Shown: one piece after another, positions 1 to 8,534 of the stretch
Position numbering within the stretch: the first letter of the stretch is position 1
How the letters are laid out: each line of letters begins with the position of its first letter
Assembly (NCBI RefSeq): GCF_019880385.1
Contig: NZ_CP082273.1
Coordinates: forward strand, 372,001-436,000
DNA length: 64,000 nt
Reading direction: 5' to 3'
Origin: Nocardioides coralli
Lineage (GTDB): Bacteria > Actinomycetota > Actinomycetes > Propionibacteriales > Nocardioidaceae
Program-made: the position numbers and the translations under genes
The notes under the pieces: model-generated
The model's database searches: none
Told to the model about the DNA's origin: nothing
Seen by the model: the letters and a program-made list of their open reading frames with translations, nothing else

Positions 1-15
1 GGTCTCCTCGCTCAT
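1..15 (-). CDS. ABC transporter ATPase, probable DppF (first codons only)
   Basis: Five codons (M-S-E-E-T) read leftwards off the window edge. The ATG overlaps the TGA stop of the upstream ATPase in an ATGA junction, the same coupling used throughout this operon. In dpp/opp operons the gene after the first ATPase is normally the second ATPase, so DppF is expected. Only position and coupling support this. Confidence 0.45.
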
Positions 16-998
16 TGCGTTCCCTCCACCGGGTTGAAGCAGCGGTAGCCCGTGGCGGGGTGCTCCTCCCACACCGGGGTCTGCTCGACGCAGACGTCCA
101 GCGCGTTGGCGCACCGCGGGGCGAAGGCGCACGCGGAGTCCCAGGGCAGGTTGTCCGCCACCGCGCCCGGGATCGGCGTCAGCTTCTCGCCGCGGGTCGC
201 GTCCAGCCGCGGGATCGAGGACAGCAACCCGGCCGTGTAGGGGTGACCAGGGTGCTTGAACAGCGAGTGCCGCTGGCCCCGCTCGACGATCCGGCCGCCG
301 TAGAGCACGTTGACCTCGTCGCAGAGGCCGGCCACCACCCCGAGGTCATGGGTGATCATGATCAGTGCGGTGCCGGTGTCCTCGACCAGCTCCTTGAGGA
401 GCGCCAGGATCTGCGCCTGGATGGTGACGTCAAGCGCGGTCGTCGGCTCGTCGGCGATCAGCAGCCGCGGCGCGCAGGCCAGCGCCATGGCGATGAGGGC
501 CCGCTGCCGCATCCCGCCACTCATCTGGTGCGGATAGTTCTTCAGCCGGGCGTTGGGGTCGGGGATGCCGACGCGCTCGAGCAGCTCGCGCGCCTTCGGC
601 ATCGCCTCCTTGCGGGACAGGTCACGGTGGCGCTCGAGCACCTCGGTCACCTGGACCCCGATGGGGACGACCGGGTTCAGCGAGGACAGCGGGTCCTGGA
701 AGATCATCGCGATGTCGCGGCCACGCCGGTTGCGGAGCTCCTGCTTCGAGAGCCGCAGCAGGTCGGTCCCCTCGAAGCTCACGGTGCCCTCGACCCTGTT
801 GCCGCGCTGGGGGAGCAACCCCATGATCGCCAGCGACGTCACGGACTTGCCGCACCCCGACTCGCCCACGAGGCCCAGGGTCTGTCCGGCGTCGACGTCG
901 AAGGACACGCCGTCCACCGCCGTGAACGGCTCCTCCCCGTGCCGGGTGAAGGTCACCCGCAGGTCCTTCACCGAGAGCAGCGGCTCCGAGCCACCCAC
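12..998 (-). CDS. dppD: Peptide ABC transporter ATP-binding subunit DppD
   Basis: Cytoplasmic ATPase of a dipeptide/oligopeptide importer. The Walker A motif GESGCGKS, the signature MSGGMRQR, and the Walker [13 protein letters not shown] are intact. The C-terminal oligopeptide/dipeptide extension with its cysteine-containing [14 protein letters not shown] segment, which can hold an iron-sulfur cluster in this family, is present. A GGAGG Shine-Dalgarno lies 8 bases before the GTG at 998, so I prefer that start. An ATG at 1004 and a GTG at 1007 (overlapping the dppC stop) are only 2 bases or fewer from it. Length about 328 residues, normal for the family. Fourth gene of dppABCDF. Confidence 0.93.
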   Translation of the reverse strand: MGGSEPLLSVKDLRVTFTRHGEEPFTAVDGVSFDVDAGQTLGLVGESGCGKSVTSLAIMGLLPQRGNRVEGTVSFEGTDLLRLSKQELRNRRGRDIAMIFQDPLSSLNPVVPIGVQVTEVLERHRDLSRKEAMPKARELLERVGIPDPNARLKNYPHQMSGGMRQRALIAMALACAPRLLIADEPTTALDVTIQAQILALLKELVEDTGTALIMITHDLGVVAGLCDEVNVLYGGRIVERGQRHSLFKHPGHPYTAGLLSSIPRLDATRGEKLTPIPGAVADNLPWDSACAFAPRCANALDVCVEQTPVWEEHPATGYRCFNPVEGTQ

Positions 999-1003
999 CG
1001 CCA

Positions 1004-1951
1004 TCACCTCCTGGCCCTCGGGTCGAGGGCCTCACGCAACGACTCGCCCATCAGGGTGATCCCGAGGGCGACCACGATGATGCATCCCGCGGGCCAGAAG
1101 GCCAGGTGCGGGTCCGATCCGATGAACTGCTGGGCGCGGCCGAGCATCTGGCCCCACTCGGGCTGCCGGTCGTCGGGGTTGCCCAGGCCGAGGAAGGAGA
1201 GCGCCGCGGCGTCGATGATGGCGACCGCCAGCACCAGGGTCGCCTGCACGATCACCGGGCCCAGCGCGTTGGGGAGCATGTGCCGGAAGACGATCGCCCG
1301 GCGCTTCACGCCGAGCGCGCGGGCGGCGAGCACGTGGTCGCTGGCCCGCTGCGCGAGCATCGACCCGCGCAGGAGCCGCGCGAAGATCGGCACCTGGATC
1401 ACCGCGATCGCGATGATCACCGTCCACTGGTTGGGCCGCGCGAACATCGCCGCGAGCGAGAAGGCCAGCAGCAGCGAGGGGATGGAGAGCATCACGTCGA
1501 CCAGCCGCATCACCGCGGAGTCGACCCAGCCCGAGATCGCGCCGGCGAGGGTCCCGAGGATCAGGCCGCCGGTGAAGCCGAAGAGGGTCGCCAGGACACC
1601 GACGATCAGGGTCTGCCGGCTCCCGACGAGCAGCCGCGACAGCAGGTCACGACCGCGGTCGTCGGCGCCCAGGGGGTGACCGGCCTCCGGACCCGGGACC
1701 GGGTTGGACTGCGGGCGCACCTTGTCGAGGAGCGGGGTGGCGGCCGGGTCCCAGGGCGCGAGCCACGGCGAGATGATCGCCAGGACCACGAACAGGCTGG
1801 TGATGGCGGCGCCGACGATGAAGATCGGGTTGCGGCGCAGTCGTCGCCAGGCGCTCATGAGCAGGGAGACGCCACCGTCGTCGCCGCCGGTGCTCTCGGC
1901 GAGCCGGTCGATGCGGCCCTTGCGGTAGTCCGCGTAGGACTTGGGGGTCAT
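1004..1951 (-). CDS. dppC: Peptide ABC transporter permease DppC
   Basis: Second transmembrane subunit of the importer. It has an N-terminal OppC-type membrane segment after a polar tail, then a binding-protein-dependent transport domain with about five further membrane helices. The EAA loop, which docks on the ATPase, reads ARALGVKRRAIVFRHMLPNA. 315 residues is typical. A GAGG ribosome-binding site lies 7 bases before the ATG. The stop overlaps the GTG/ATG start region of dppD, and only 4 bases separate it from dppB, so the genes are co-translated. Confidence 0.94.
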   Translation of the reverse strand: MTPKSYADYRKGRIDRLAESTGGDDGGVSLLMSAWRRLRRNPIFIVGAAITSLFVVLAIISPWLAPWDPAATPLLDKVRPQSNPVPGPEAGHPLGADDRGRDLLSRLLVGSRQTLIVGVLATLFGFTGGLILGTLAGAISGWVDSAVMRLVDVMLSIPSLLLAFSLAAMFARPNQWTVIIAIAVIQVPIFARLLRGSMLAQRASDHVLAARALGVKRRAIVFRHMLPNALGPVIVQATLVLAVAIIDAAALSFLGLGNPDDRQPEWGQMLGRAQQFIGSDPHLAFWPAGCIIVVALGITLMGESLREALDPRARR

Positions 1952-1955
1952 CGGG

Positions 1956-2966
1956 TCACCTCGTCCGGACGCGCGGGTCGATGATGGCGTAGGAGATGTC
2001 CACGAGCAGGTTCACCAGGACGTAGATGACCGCGGCGCCCATGATGATCACCTGGAGGACGGGGTAGTCGCGATCTCGGAACGCCGTCGCGAGCGCGTCA
2101 CCCACCCCGCGGAACGAGAACACGGTCTCGGTGAGCACCGCTCCGGCCAGCAGGGCGCCCACCTGGAGGCCGGTGATGGTCACCACCGGCAGCATCGCGT
2201 TGCGCAGCACGTGGCGGGCGCGGATGACCCGCGTGGTGAGCCCCTTGGCCTCGGCGGTGCGGACGTAGTCCTCCTCGAGGACCTCGAGCACCGAGGCCCT
2301 CGTGATCCGGAAGATCACGGCGAACGGGATCGTGGAGAGCGCCACCGCCGGGAGGATCAGGTGGAGGAAGGCGTCCCAGGCGGCGTCCCACTCGCGGGTG
2401 AGGATGCCGTCGAGGACGAAGAACCCTGTCACCTGGGTCGCGTCGATGCCGGTGCTGGAGCGGCCGGAGACCGGCAGCAGCTGCCACTGGACGGCGAAGA
2501 AGTACTTGAGCAGGAACGCGGTGAAGAAGACCGGCACCGCGATGCCCACCATCGAGAAGATGATCGAGCCGGTGTCGAGGGCCGAGCCGCGTCGCTTGGC
2601 GGCGAAGTAGCCGAGGGGGATGCCCAGCGAGACCGCGATGAGCAGGGCGAAGAAGGACAGCTCGATCGTGGCGGGGAGCCGGGCCAGGAAGATGTCGAGG
2701 GCGTCCTGACCGGGCAGCACCTTGGTGGAGACGCCGAAGTCACCCTGCGCGGCCCGCTGCAGGAACCGCAGGTACTGGACGGGCAGCGGCTGGTCGAGGC
2801 CCAGGGCGGCCTCGAGGGCCTCGCGGCGTGCCTCGGTCTGCCGCTCGCCGAGCATCGCCGAGACGGGGCCCCCGGGGAGCGAGCGCAGCCACAGGAACAG
2901 CAGCAGCGACAGCACGAAGATCACGCCGACCATCTGGATCAGCCGGCGGACGATGAACCGGACCAT
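1956..2966 (-). CDS. dppB: Peptide ABC transporter permease DppB
   Basis: First transmembrane subunit of the importer, 336 residues. The N-terminus MVRFIVRRLIQMVGVIFVLS is the usual DppB/OppB membrane anchor. The EAA loop reads TAEAKGLTTRVIRARHVLRN. An upstream in-frame start at 2984 exists, but a GGAGG sits 8 bases before the ATG at 2966 and the family normally begins with this hydrophobic helix, so 2966 is chosen. It follows dppA after an 86-base gap that holds a strong hairpin. Confidence 0.94.
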   Translation of the reverse strand: MVRFIVRRLIQMVGVIFVLSLLLFLWLRSLPGGPVSAMLGERQTEARREALEAALGLDQPLPVQYLRFLQRAAQGDFGVSTKVLPGQDALDIFLARLPATIELSFFALLIAVSLGIPLGYFAAKRRGSALDTGSIIFSMVGIAVPVFFTAFLLKYFFAVQWQLLPVSGRSSTGIDATQVTGFFVLDGILTREWDAAWDAFLHLILPAVALSTIPFAVIFRITRASVLEVLEEDYVRTAEAKGLTTRVIRARHVLRNAMLPVVTITGLQVGALLAGAVLTETVFSFRGVGDALATAFRDRDYPVLQVIIMGAAVIYVLVNLLVDISYAIIDPRVRTR

Positions 2967-2990
2967 GGACGGATCCTCCCGCAAACAGTG

Positions 2991-3024
2991 TCGAGGGGGG
3001 CCACCGGGTGGTGACCCCCCTCGA
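2991..3024. terminator. Hairpin between dppA and dppB
   Basis: A perfect 10-bp inverted repeat, TCGAGGGGGG and CCCCCCTCGA, with a 14-base loop. It lies 29 bases after the dppA stop in the transcript. There is no U tract, so it is more likely a partial terminator or an mRNA 3'-end stabiliser giving more binding protein than permease, as in other binding-protein-dependent transport operons. Confidence 0.6.
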
Positions 3025-3052
3025 GCGATCTAGTGGTATCGGCGGTGGGCGA

Positions 3053-4726
3053 TCATTCGCCGCCGACACTCACGGTGTCGAACTCCTCAGCCGTCAGCGG
3101 GCTGGGGATCAGACCCTCCACCTCCGGACCGACCACGAGGGCCGGCGGGGAGTGGCTGATCGGCAGGCCCGGGAGGTAGTCCTCCATGATGGCCCGGTTG
3201 ATCTCCTCGAACGCCGCGGTGCGCTCGGCCTCGTCGACGATGGCGTCGGCCGCCTTGAGGTCGTCGGCGAGCTGCTTGCCCCACGGCATCGTGTCGGTCC
3301 CGAAGTCGTTGTCCTTCAGGTTGCCGAAGAAGGTGCCGATGAAGTTGAACGCCGAGTCGTAGTCACCGGTCCACCCGAGCAGGTACGCGTCGTACTTGCC
3401 GGGCTCGGCCGAGACGTTGTCGAGGTAGCCACCGGTCCACGCCGCGCTGGACACCTTGATCTTGATGCCGACCGCCTCGAGGTTGGTGCGGATCGCCTCG
3501 TAGATCTTCTGCGGGTCCGGCATGTAGGGCCGGGTGACCTCGGTCGGGAAGGCGAAGTTCAGCGTCAGGTTCTGCGCGCCGGCCTCCTGCAGCAGCTGCT
3601 TGGCCTGGTCGGGGTCGTAGGCGTACGGCTCCAGGCCGGTGTTGTAGCCGCTCACCGTCGACGGCATGAACTGCGTGGCGACCTCGGCACCCTCGGGCAG
3701 CTGGGTCTGGATCAGCTGCTCACGGTCGATGGCGTGGTAGATCGCCTGCCGGACCTTGAGGTCCTTCAGCGCCGGGTTGGCCTCGGGGTTCAGGCCGAGG
3801 TAGAGGATGTTGAACGCCGGCCGGACCTCGACCGAGTTGCCGCTCTCCTCGAGGGCTGCCCAGTCGACCGGGTTCGGCAGGTCGTAGCCCATGATGCTGC
3901 CGGCCTCGAGCTCCTGACGGCGGGTGCTCTCGTCGGGGATGACGCGGAACACGATCTCCTCGACCTTGGCGGCCTCGCCCCAGTAGTCGTCGAAGCGCTC
4001 GAGGGTGACCTCGGCGTTGGCCTCGTCGTACTCCACGAACTGGAACGGCCCGGTGCCGACGGGGTTCTGGGCGTAGTCCGGGAACGCGAAGCCCTCGCCC
4101 TGGGCCTCGATGCCGTTGGCGTCACCCTCCTCCAGCGCGGTGGGCGACTGCATCGAGAGCGACTCGAGGGTCAGCATCGTCGGGAAGCCCGACGTCGCGC
4201 TGTTGATGGTCACCGTCGCCTCGAACTCGTCGGTGGCCTCACAGCCCTGGTAGAGGGAGTTCTCGGCGTCGTTGGCGAAGGAGCCCATGACGTAGCCCCA
4301 GTACTCGCCGGCGGTGCGGCCGGCCTCGTTCTGGTCGAACATCCGCTCGAAGTTGGCGCACACGGCCTCGGCGTTGAAGTCGGTGCCGTCGTGGAACTTG
4401 ACGTCGTCACGCAGGGTGAACGTCCACTCCGTGCCCTCCTCGTTGGAGGTCCACTCGGTCGCCAGCTCGGGCACGACCTCGGCGCTGCCGGGCTCGATGC
4501 CGAGCAGGCCCTCGAACATCTGCCGCGTCACGCGGAAGGTCTCGCCGTCGGTGGCGTAGAACGGGTCGAACATCTCGGGGGCGCCGGCGGCGCCGAAGAT
4601 GAAGGTGCCACCACCCTCGCCCGAGCCGCCGCCGTCGTCGCTCCGCTCGGACTCGGCGCAGGACGTGATGCCGAGCGCCAGAGCGGCCACCATGGCGACC
4701 GGAGCCGCCCTCTTGATGGATCTCAT
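3053..4726 (-). CDS. dppA: Peptide ABC transporter substrate-binding lipoprotein DppA
   Basis: Extracellular solute-binding protein, family 5 (SBP_bac_5), which delivers di/oligopeptides to the DppBC permease. The signal peptide ends in the lipobox I-T-S-C with lipidated Cys23, followed by a Gly/Ser/Asp-rich linker. The body carries the family hallmarks, for example the LYLGLNPEANPALKDLKVRQAI and HAIDREQLI region. 557 residues is the expected size. The reading frame is open to 4822, but GAGGT lies 7 bases before the ATG at 4726, directly ahead of the signal peptide. First gene of the operon. Confidence 0.95.
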   Translation of the reverse strand: MRSIKRAAPVAMVAALALGITSCAESERSDDGGGSGEGGGTFIFGAAGAPEMFDPFYATDGETFRVTRQMFEGLLGIEPGSAEVVPELATEWTSNEEGTEWTFTLRDDVKFHDGTDFNAEAVCANFERMFDQNEAGRTAGEYWGYVMGSFANDAENSLYQGCEATDEFEATVTINSATSGFPTMLTLESLSMQSPTALEEGDANGIEAQGEGFAFPDYAQNPVGTGPFQFVEYDEANAEVTLERFDDYWGEAAKVEEIVFRVIPDESTRRQELEAGSIMGYDLPNPVDWAALEESGNSVEVRPAFNILYLGLNPEANPALKDLKVRQAIYHAIDREQLIQTQLPEGAEVATQFMPSTVSGYNTGLEPYAYDPDQAKQLLQEAGAQNLTLNFAFPTEVTRPYMPDPQKIYEAIRTNLEAVGIKIKVSSAAWTGGYLDNVSAEPGKYDAYLLGWTGDYDSAFNFIGTFFGNLKDNDFGTDTMPWGKQLADDLKAADAIVDEAERTAAFEEINRAIMEDYLPGLPISHSPPALVVGPEVEGLIPSPLTAEEFDTVSVGGE

Positions 4727-4820
4727 CAGTGCAACCTCGCAGTCGATCGTTGCGGCTCGCCCCTGCGACGAGCCAGGCCGACGGCGGAGATTGTGACCCC
4801 CGTCTCGCCGGCGTCGGTGC

Positions 4821-4826
4821 ACTCTA
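4821..4826 (-). promoter_or_regulatory. Candidate -10 element for the dpp operon
   Basis: TAGAGT on the minus strand, about 95 bases before the dppA ATG, with a possible TTGTCC at 4847-4852. The spacing of 20 is long, so this is tentative. Confidence 0.35.
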
Positions 4827-4907
4827 GCCCCACGCGACTCCTGCGGGACAAGGTCTACGCCGGAGGCGCGGCCGAGGTGTTATCTGGCCGTGACCAACGG
4901 TGTGCGG

Positions 4908-4919
4908 CAGGGTGGAGGC
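4908..4919 (+). promoter_or_regulatory. -10 element of a leaderless transcript
   Basis: CAGGGT followed by six bases (GGAGGC) and the ATG at 4920. The GGAGG is only 1 base from the ATG, too close to act as a ribosome-binding site. Confidence 0.5.
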
Positions 4920-5552
4920 ATGCGCATCACCAAGTTCGGCCACGCGTGCGTGCGGGTGGAGCACGAGGGGGCGGCCCTCGTGATCGACCCCGGCGGCTGG
5001 ACCGAGGGCGAGGCCGTCGAGGGAGCGACCGCGCTCCTGGTCACCCACGAGCACCCCGACCACCTGGACGTCGCTCATCTGCGGGCCGCGGAGGCGCCGA
5101 TCTTCACCATCGACGCGGTGGCGCTCCGGATCGCCGAGGAGGCGCCCGACCTCGCCGAGCGCGTGACGGTCGTGGGGCCCGGGGACGACGTGGCGGCGGG
5201 GCTCGCGGTCCGGGTGGTCGGCGAGCTGCACGCCGTGATCCACCCGGAGCTGCCGCGGTTCCACAACTCCGGCTACCTCGTGTCGGCGGGCGGCTCGACG
5301 GTGTTCCACCCGGGGGATGCGCTCACGGTCCCGGACCGGTCGGTGGACGTGCTGTGCGTGCCGGTGTCGGCGCCGTGGCTCAAGGCGGCCGAGGCGGTCG
5401 ACTTCGCCCGCGCCGTCGGTGCGCCGCGCAACCTCGCGATCCACGACCGGGTCTACTCGCCGGAGGGCCTGGGGATCGTCGACGGCCACTTCGAACGGCT
5501 GCTGCCTCCGGAACAGTCCTACGTCCGGCTGCGCGAGGGCGCGGACCTCTAG
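4920..5552 (+). CDS. MBL-fold metal-dependent hydrolase
   Basis: 210-residue cytoplasmic protein of the metallo-beta-lactamase superfamily, UlaG-like (Lactamase_B_3) subgroup. It has the metal-binding motif THEHPDHLD early, a second histidine in GELHAVIHPELPRFHNSGY, the aspartate region VFHPGDAL, and a C-terminal AIHDRVYS histidine. The substrate cannot be told from sequence. The ATG at 4920 begins with the conserved MRITKFGHACV. An in-frame GTG at 4890 would add ten unconserved residues. It is divergent from dppA and tail-to-tail with menF (1-base gap). Confidence 0.85.
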   Translation: MRITKFGHACVRVEHEGAALVIDPGGWTEGEAVEGATALLVTHEHPDHLDVAHLRAAEAPIFTIDAVALRIAEEAPDLAERVTVVGPGDDVAAGLAVRVVGELHAVIHPELPRFHNSGYLVSAGGSTVFHPGDALTVPDRSVDVLCVPVSAPWLKAAEAVDFARAVGAPRNLAIHDRVYSPEGLGIVDGHFERLLPPEQSYVRLREGADL

Positions 5553-5553
5553 G

Positions 5554-6819
5554 TCAGTCGGCGGCGAGGGCGTCGCGGACCGGCACGAACTTGGCCTGCG
5601 CCTCCGCCAGCTCTGCCTGCGGGTCGGAGTCTCCCACGATGCCGCAGCCGGCGAAGAGGCGAACGGTGTCCCCGTCGACCTCGGCGGATCGCAGGGCGAT
5701 GCCCCACTCGCCGTCGCCCTCGGCATCCATCCAGCCGACCGGCCCGGCGTAGCGGCCCCGGTCCATCTGCTCCAGGCGGGCGATCACCGCCATCGCCTCC
5801 GCCGTCGGTGTCCCCCCGACCGCCGCCGAGGGGTGCAGCGCCTCCGCGAGCCGCAAGGAGGAGACGGTCGCAGCGTCGTGCACCACCCCCGCCACGTCGG
5901 TGGCCAGGTGCATGACGTTGGGCAGGTGCAGCACGAAGGGAGCCTCGGGCACGTTCATCGACGAGCAGTGGGGGTCGAGCGCGTCGGCGACCGAGCGGAC
6001 GGCGTACTCGTGCTCCTCGAGGTCCTTCGACGACCGCGCCAGTGCCGCGGCGAGGGCCAGGTCGCGTCCGTCGTCGCCAGTACGCCGGATGGTGCCGGCC
6101 AGCACGCGGGAGGTGACCAGGCCGCGCTCACGGCGCACCAGCATCTCCGGTGTGGCTCCGAAGAGTCCGTCGACGTGGAAGGTCCAGCACATCGGGTAGT
6201 CGCCCGCGAGCCTCGTCACGGGCCAGCGCACGTCGACCGGCTCGGTCGCCGTGGCGACGAGGTCGCGCGCCAGCACGACCTTCTCCAGCTCGCCGGTGCC
6301 GATGAGCCGGACGGCGTCCGCGACCGCGCTCATCCACTGCTCGCCGTTGAGCGCACCGTCCGCGAAGACGATGTCCAGGGGCGCTGCGGGTGGTTCGGCG
6401 GCCACGACCCGGGCGGGGTGGTCCAGCGAGCCGCGGGAGACGGTGGTCACCCAGGCCCGGTCGCCGCGACGGCCGACCACGACCTCCGGCACGGTCAGCA
6501 CGGAGTCACCCGTGTCGTCGGCGAAGCCGAAGCTCCCGAAGCACAGCAGCCCGGTGCCGGGCTCGGTGACCTCGTCACGGACCACGGCCCGGCCGGTGAC
6601 CTCGCCCCACCACGCGTCGGCGTCGGCGAAGCGGCCGGGCCCGCGGGTGCGGATCTGCGCCGCCGTGCCCCACCCGACCAGGCCCTCGCCGCGGCGCAGC
6701 CACGTGACGGGGTCTCGGTCGGGGAGCAGGTCCAGCAGCGGAGTCGCGGCCAGGTCGAGGGCGACCGTACGGACGACGAGGGGCCCGGCCTGCTCGTCGA
6801 GCGTCACGCTGGTCGTCAC
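5554..6819 (-). CDS. menF: Isochorismate synthase MenF
   Basis: Converts chorismate to isochorismate, the first committed step of menaquinone synthesis. The C-terminal chorismate-binding domain is complete: GGTPTAEAM, DRGRYAGPVGW, and the Mg-binding ending LFAGCGIVGDSDPQAELAEAQAK. The N-terminal part is variable, as usual. The family also contains anthranilate and salicylate synthases; the nearby menG and prenyl diphosphate synthase favour the menaquinone role. Start is uncertain. A GTG at 6864 lies inside a terminator hairpin and has no ribosome-binding site, so I prefer the GTG at 6819, eight bases after a TAGGCT. Confidence 0.88.
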   Translation of the reverse strand: MTTSVTLDEQAGPLVVRTVALDLAATPLLDLLPDRDPVTWLRRGEGLVGWGTAAQIRTRGPGRFADADAWWGEVTGRAVVRDEVTEPGTGLLCFGSFGFADDTGDSVLTVPEVVVGRRGDRAWVTTVSRGSLDHPARVVAAEPPAAPLDIVFADGALNGEQWMSAVADAVRLIGTGELEKVVLARDLVATATEPVDVRWPVTRLAGDYPMCWTFHVDGLFGATPEMLVRRERGLVTSRVLAGTIRRTGDDGRDLALAAALARSSKDLEEHEYAVRSVADALDPHCSSMNVPEAPFVLHLPNVMHLATDVAGVVHDAATVSSLRLAEALHPSAAVGGTPTAEAMAVIARLEQMDRGRYAGPVGWMDAEGDGEWGIALRSAEVDGDTVRLFAGCGIVGDSDPQAELAEAQAKFVPVRDALAAD

Positions 6820-6854
6820 GCTGCCGAAGCCTACGTGGCCGCCGGGGACAGCAA

Positions 6855-6892
6855 CGCGGGCCACCCGCGCACGAGTGCGCCGGTGGCCCGCG
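6855..6892 (-). terminator. Long hairpin terminator after the LVIVD-repeat gene
   Basis: An 11-bp perfect stem (6855-6865 with 6882-6892) continues after one C-C mismatch into a 5-6 bp inner stem (6867-6872 with 6875-6880). It begins 12 bases after the stop at 6905. No U tract follows, as is common for actinobacterial terminators. Confidence 0.65.
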
Positions 6893-6904
6893 ACGGGTGC
6901 TGGG

Positions 6905-8443
6905 TCAGCCGTTGAAGCTGGGCTGGCTCTGCGGGTTGAACTCGTCGTCGTACTCGTGGCCCTGGGCCTTGCGCAGGCTCTTCTCGGTGATCCGCAGGAC
7001 GTCGAAGCCCTGCTGGATGTCGTTGGAGTAGACGTAGCCGTTGTAGTAGTAGGCCGACCAGGAGCCGCCGACCATCAGCTGGGTGTCGGACAGCGGGCCG
7101 CGGTCGAACCACGCCAGCTCACGCGGGTTGGCCGAGTCGGTGAAGTCGAAGACCGAGATGCCGCCCTGGTACCAGGCCTGCACCATCACGTCACGACCCT
7201 TGACCGGGATGAGTGAGCCGTTGTGGGCCACGCAGTTCTCCGTGTCCGACTGCGTCCGGGGGATCTTGTAGTAGCTGGCGAACTCGAGCTGGCCGCCGCG
7301 GATGTCGTAGATGCCGTTGGCGCCGCGGGTGTCACCGGTCTTCTCGTTGCAGGTCGGGGCACCGCCACCGCCGAGCTCGTCGGTGTAGACGACCTTGGTG
7401 CCCCGGTCGTTGAACGTCGCGGAGTGCCAGAACGCGAAGTTCTCGGTGTCGCGCACGGTCTCGGTGACCACGGGGTTGAGCCGGTCGGAGATGTCGATCA
7501 GGACCCCGTCGCCCATGCAGGCGCCGGCGGCGATGTCCTTCTCCGGGTAGGCGGTGATGTCGTGGCAGCCGCTCGTCTCGCGCGACCCGTTGCCGGACGG
7601 GTTGCCGCCCTCGGGGAACAGGACCGGCTCGGCGGCCAGGCGGGCGGCTGCCGGCTCGTCGACCGGGACCTGCACCACGCTGATCAGGTCGTGCGGCGGC
7701 TGGCAGTCGGGGAAGGTGTCCCGGGGGGAGTACGACGAGACGTAGACGAACAGGTCGTCGCCGTCCTTGCTCGGGGCGAGCGTGTGGGTGTGCGAGCCGC
7801 ACTTGGTCTCGACCGCGGCGACGTAGGCCGGCTCCTCCGGGTCGCTGATGTCGAAGACCTTGATGCCCTCCCACGACTCCTTCATCGTCGCCGACTGGCT
7901 GGTGTTGTCACAGCTGTCGTTGCTGCGACTGGAGTCGGTCGAGAGCACCAGCAGGTCCTCGTGGACGGACACGTCGTTCTGGGAACCCGGGCACAGCACC
8001 TGGGCCACCTGCGTGGGCTTCTTAGGCTTGCTGATGTCGTAGACCGTGAAGCCGTTGTAGTTGCCGGCGAAGGCGTAGTCGTCCTGGAACGCGAGGTCGG
8101 AGCTGAAGGAGCCGTAGTCCGAGAACGCGCCGTTCTTGGGGATGTTGGCCAGCAGCTCCATCTCGAGGGAGGCCTGCTCGCCGGGGGCGAGCGAGGCCTC
8201 GTTGCCGCCGAGGGCCTCCAGCTCGCTCTCGGAGAGGCAGCCCTGGGAGAAGCGGTCGCCGGCGCGAGCGAGGTCACGCTGGTCGGCCCCGCAGTCGGGC
8301 CGAGCCTCCTCGGTGATGACCGGCTGCTCGTCGGCATCGCGGTGGCGGTCGTCGGCGACCGAGGGAGTGCTGGTGAGGGTGAGCCCGGCGACGGCCAGGG
8401 CGGTGGCGGCAGCAACGGCTGCCAAGCGGGGGACCCGAGACAT
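6905..8443 (-). CDS. Secreted LVIVD-repeat beta-propeller-like protein
   Basis: 512 residues with a Sec signal peptide (positive N-end, hydrophobic core to about residue 25, then PSVADDR). The body contains repeated segments of the LVIVD type, such as YDISKPKKPTQVAQ, FDISDPEEPAYVAAVE, IDISDRLNPVVTETV and FDFTDSANPRELAWF, which pack as beta-propeller blades. Conserved histidines and several cysteines (GSHTHT, CHDITAYP, CVAHNGS) sit between blades. Function is unknown; a role at the cell surface is inferred. A GGAAGG site lies 8 bases before the ATG. Divergent from the DUF305 lipoprotein, followed by a strong terminator. Confidence 0.8.
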   Translation of the reverse strand: MSRVPRLAAVAAATALAVAGLTLTSTPSVADDRHRDADEQPVITEEARPDCGADQRDLARAGDRFSQGCLSESELEALGGNEASLAPGEQASLEMELLANIPKNGAFSDYGSFSSDLAFQDDYAFAGNYNGFTVYDISKPKKPTQVAQVLCPGSQNDVSVHEDLLVLSTDSSRSNDSCDNTSQSATMKESWEGIKVFDISDPEEPAYVAAVETKCGSHTHTLAPSKDGDDLFVYVSSYSPRDTFPDCQPPHDLISVVQVPVDEPAAARLAAEPVLFPEGGNPSGNGSRETSGCHDITAYPEKDIAAGACMGDGVLIDISDRLNPVVTETVRDTENFAFWHSATFNDRGTKVVYTDELGGGGAPTCNEKTGDTRGANGIYDIRGGQLEFASYYKIPRTQSDTENCVAHNGSLIPVKGRDVMVQAWYQGGISVFDFTDSANPRELAWFDRGPLSDTQLMVGGSWSAYYYNGYVYSNDIQQGFDVLRITEKSLRKAQGHEYDDEFNPQSQPSFNG

Positions 8444-8480
8444 GGGAGGACCTTCCGTGAGGGGGTGCCCGCATCCTAGG

Positions 8481-8486
8481 TACAGT
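8481..8486 (+). promoter_or_regulatory. Candidate -10 element for the DUF305 gene
   Basis: TACAGT 49 bases before the GTG at 8535, leaving a short leader that carries a good GGAGG. No clear -35. Confidence 0.35.
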
Positions 8487-8534
8487 GCGTCGCGTCACAC
8501 CAGCCCCCAGGGCAGACATCTCGGGAGGAGTCAC

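Noticed and set aside
4914..4919. GGAGGC immediately before ATG as a Shine-Dalgarno (same at 54981)
   Set aside because: Spacing of one base is too short for a ribosome-binding site; both cases fit the -10/N6/ATG leaderless pattern instead.
3008..5752. 914-codon open frame on the plus strand opposite dppA and running past the MBL gene
   Set aside because: High-GC shadow: it is antisense to a clear lipoprotein gene with signal peptide and domain motifs, its translation is low-complexity Arg/Gly/Val-rich, and it crosses several real gene boundaries.
5554..6819. Salicylate or anthranilate synthase instead of isochorismate synthase
   Set aside because: No glutamine amidotransferase partner or siderophore genes nearby; menaquinone genes are close. 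Sequence alone cannot exclude it fully.
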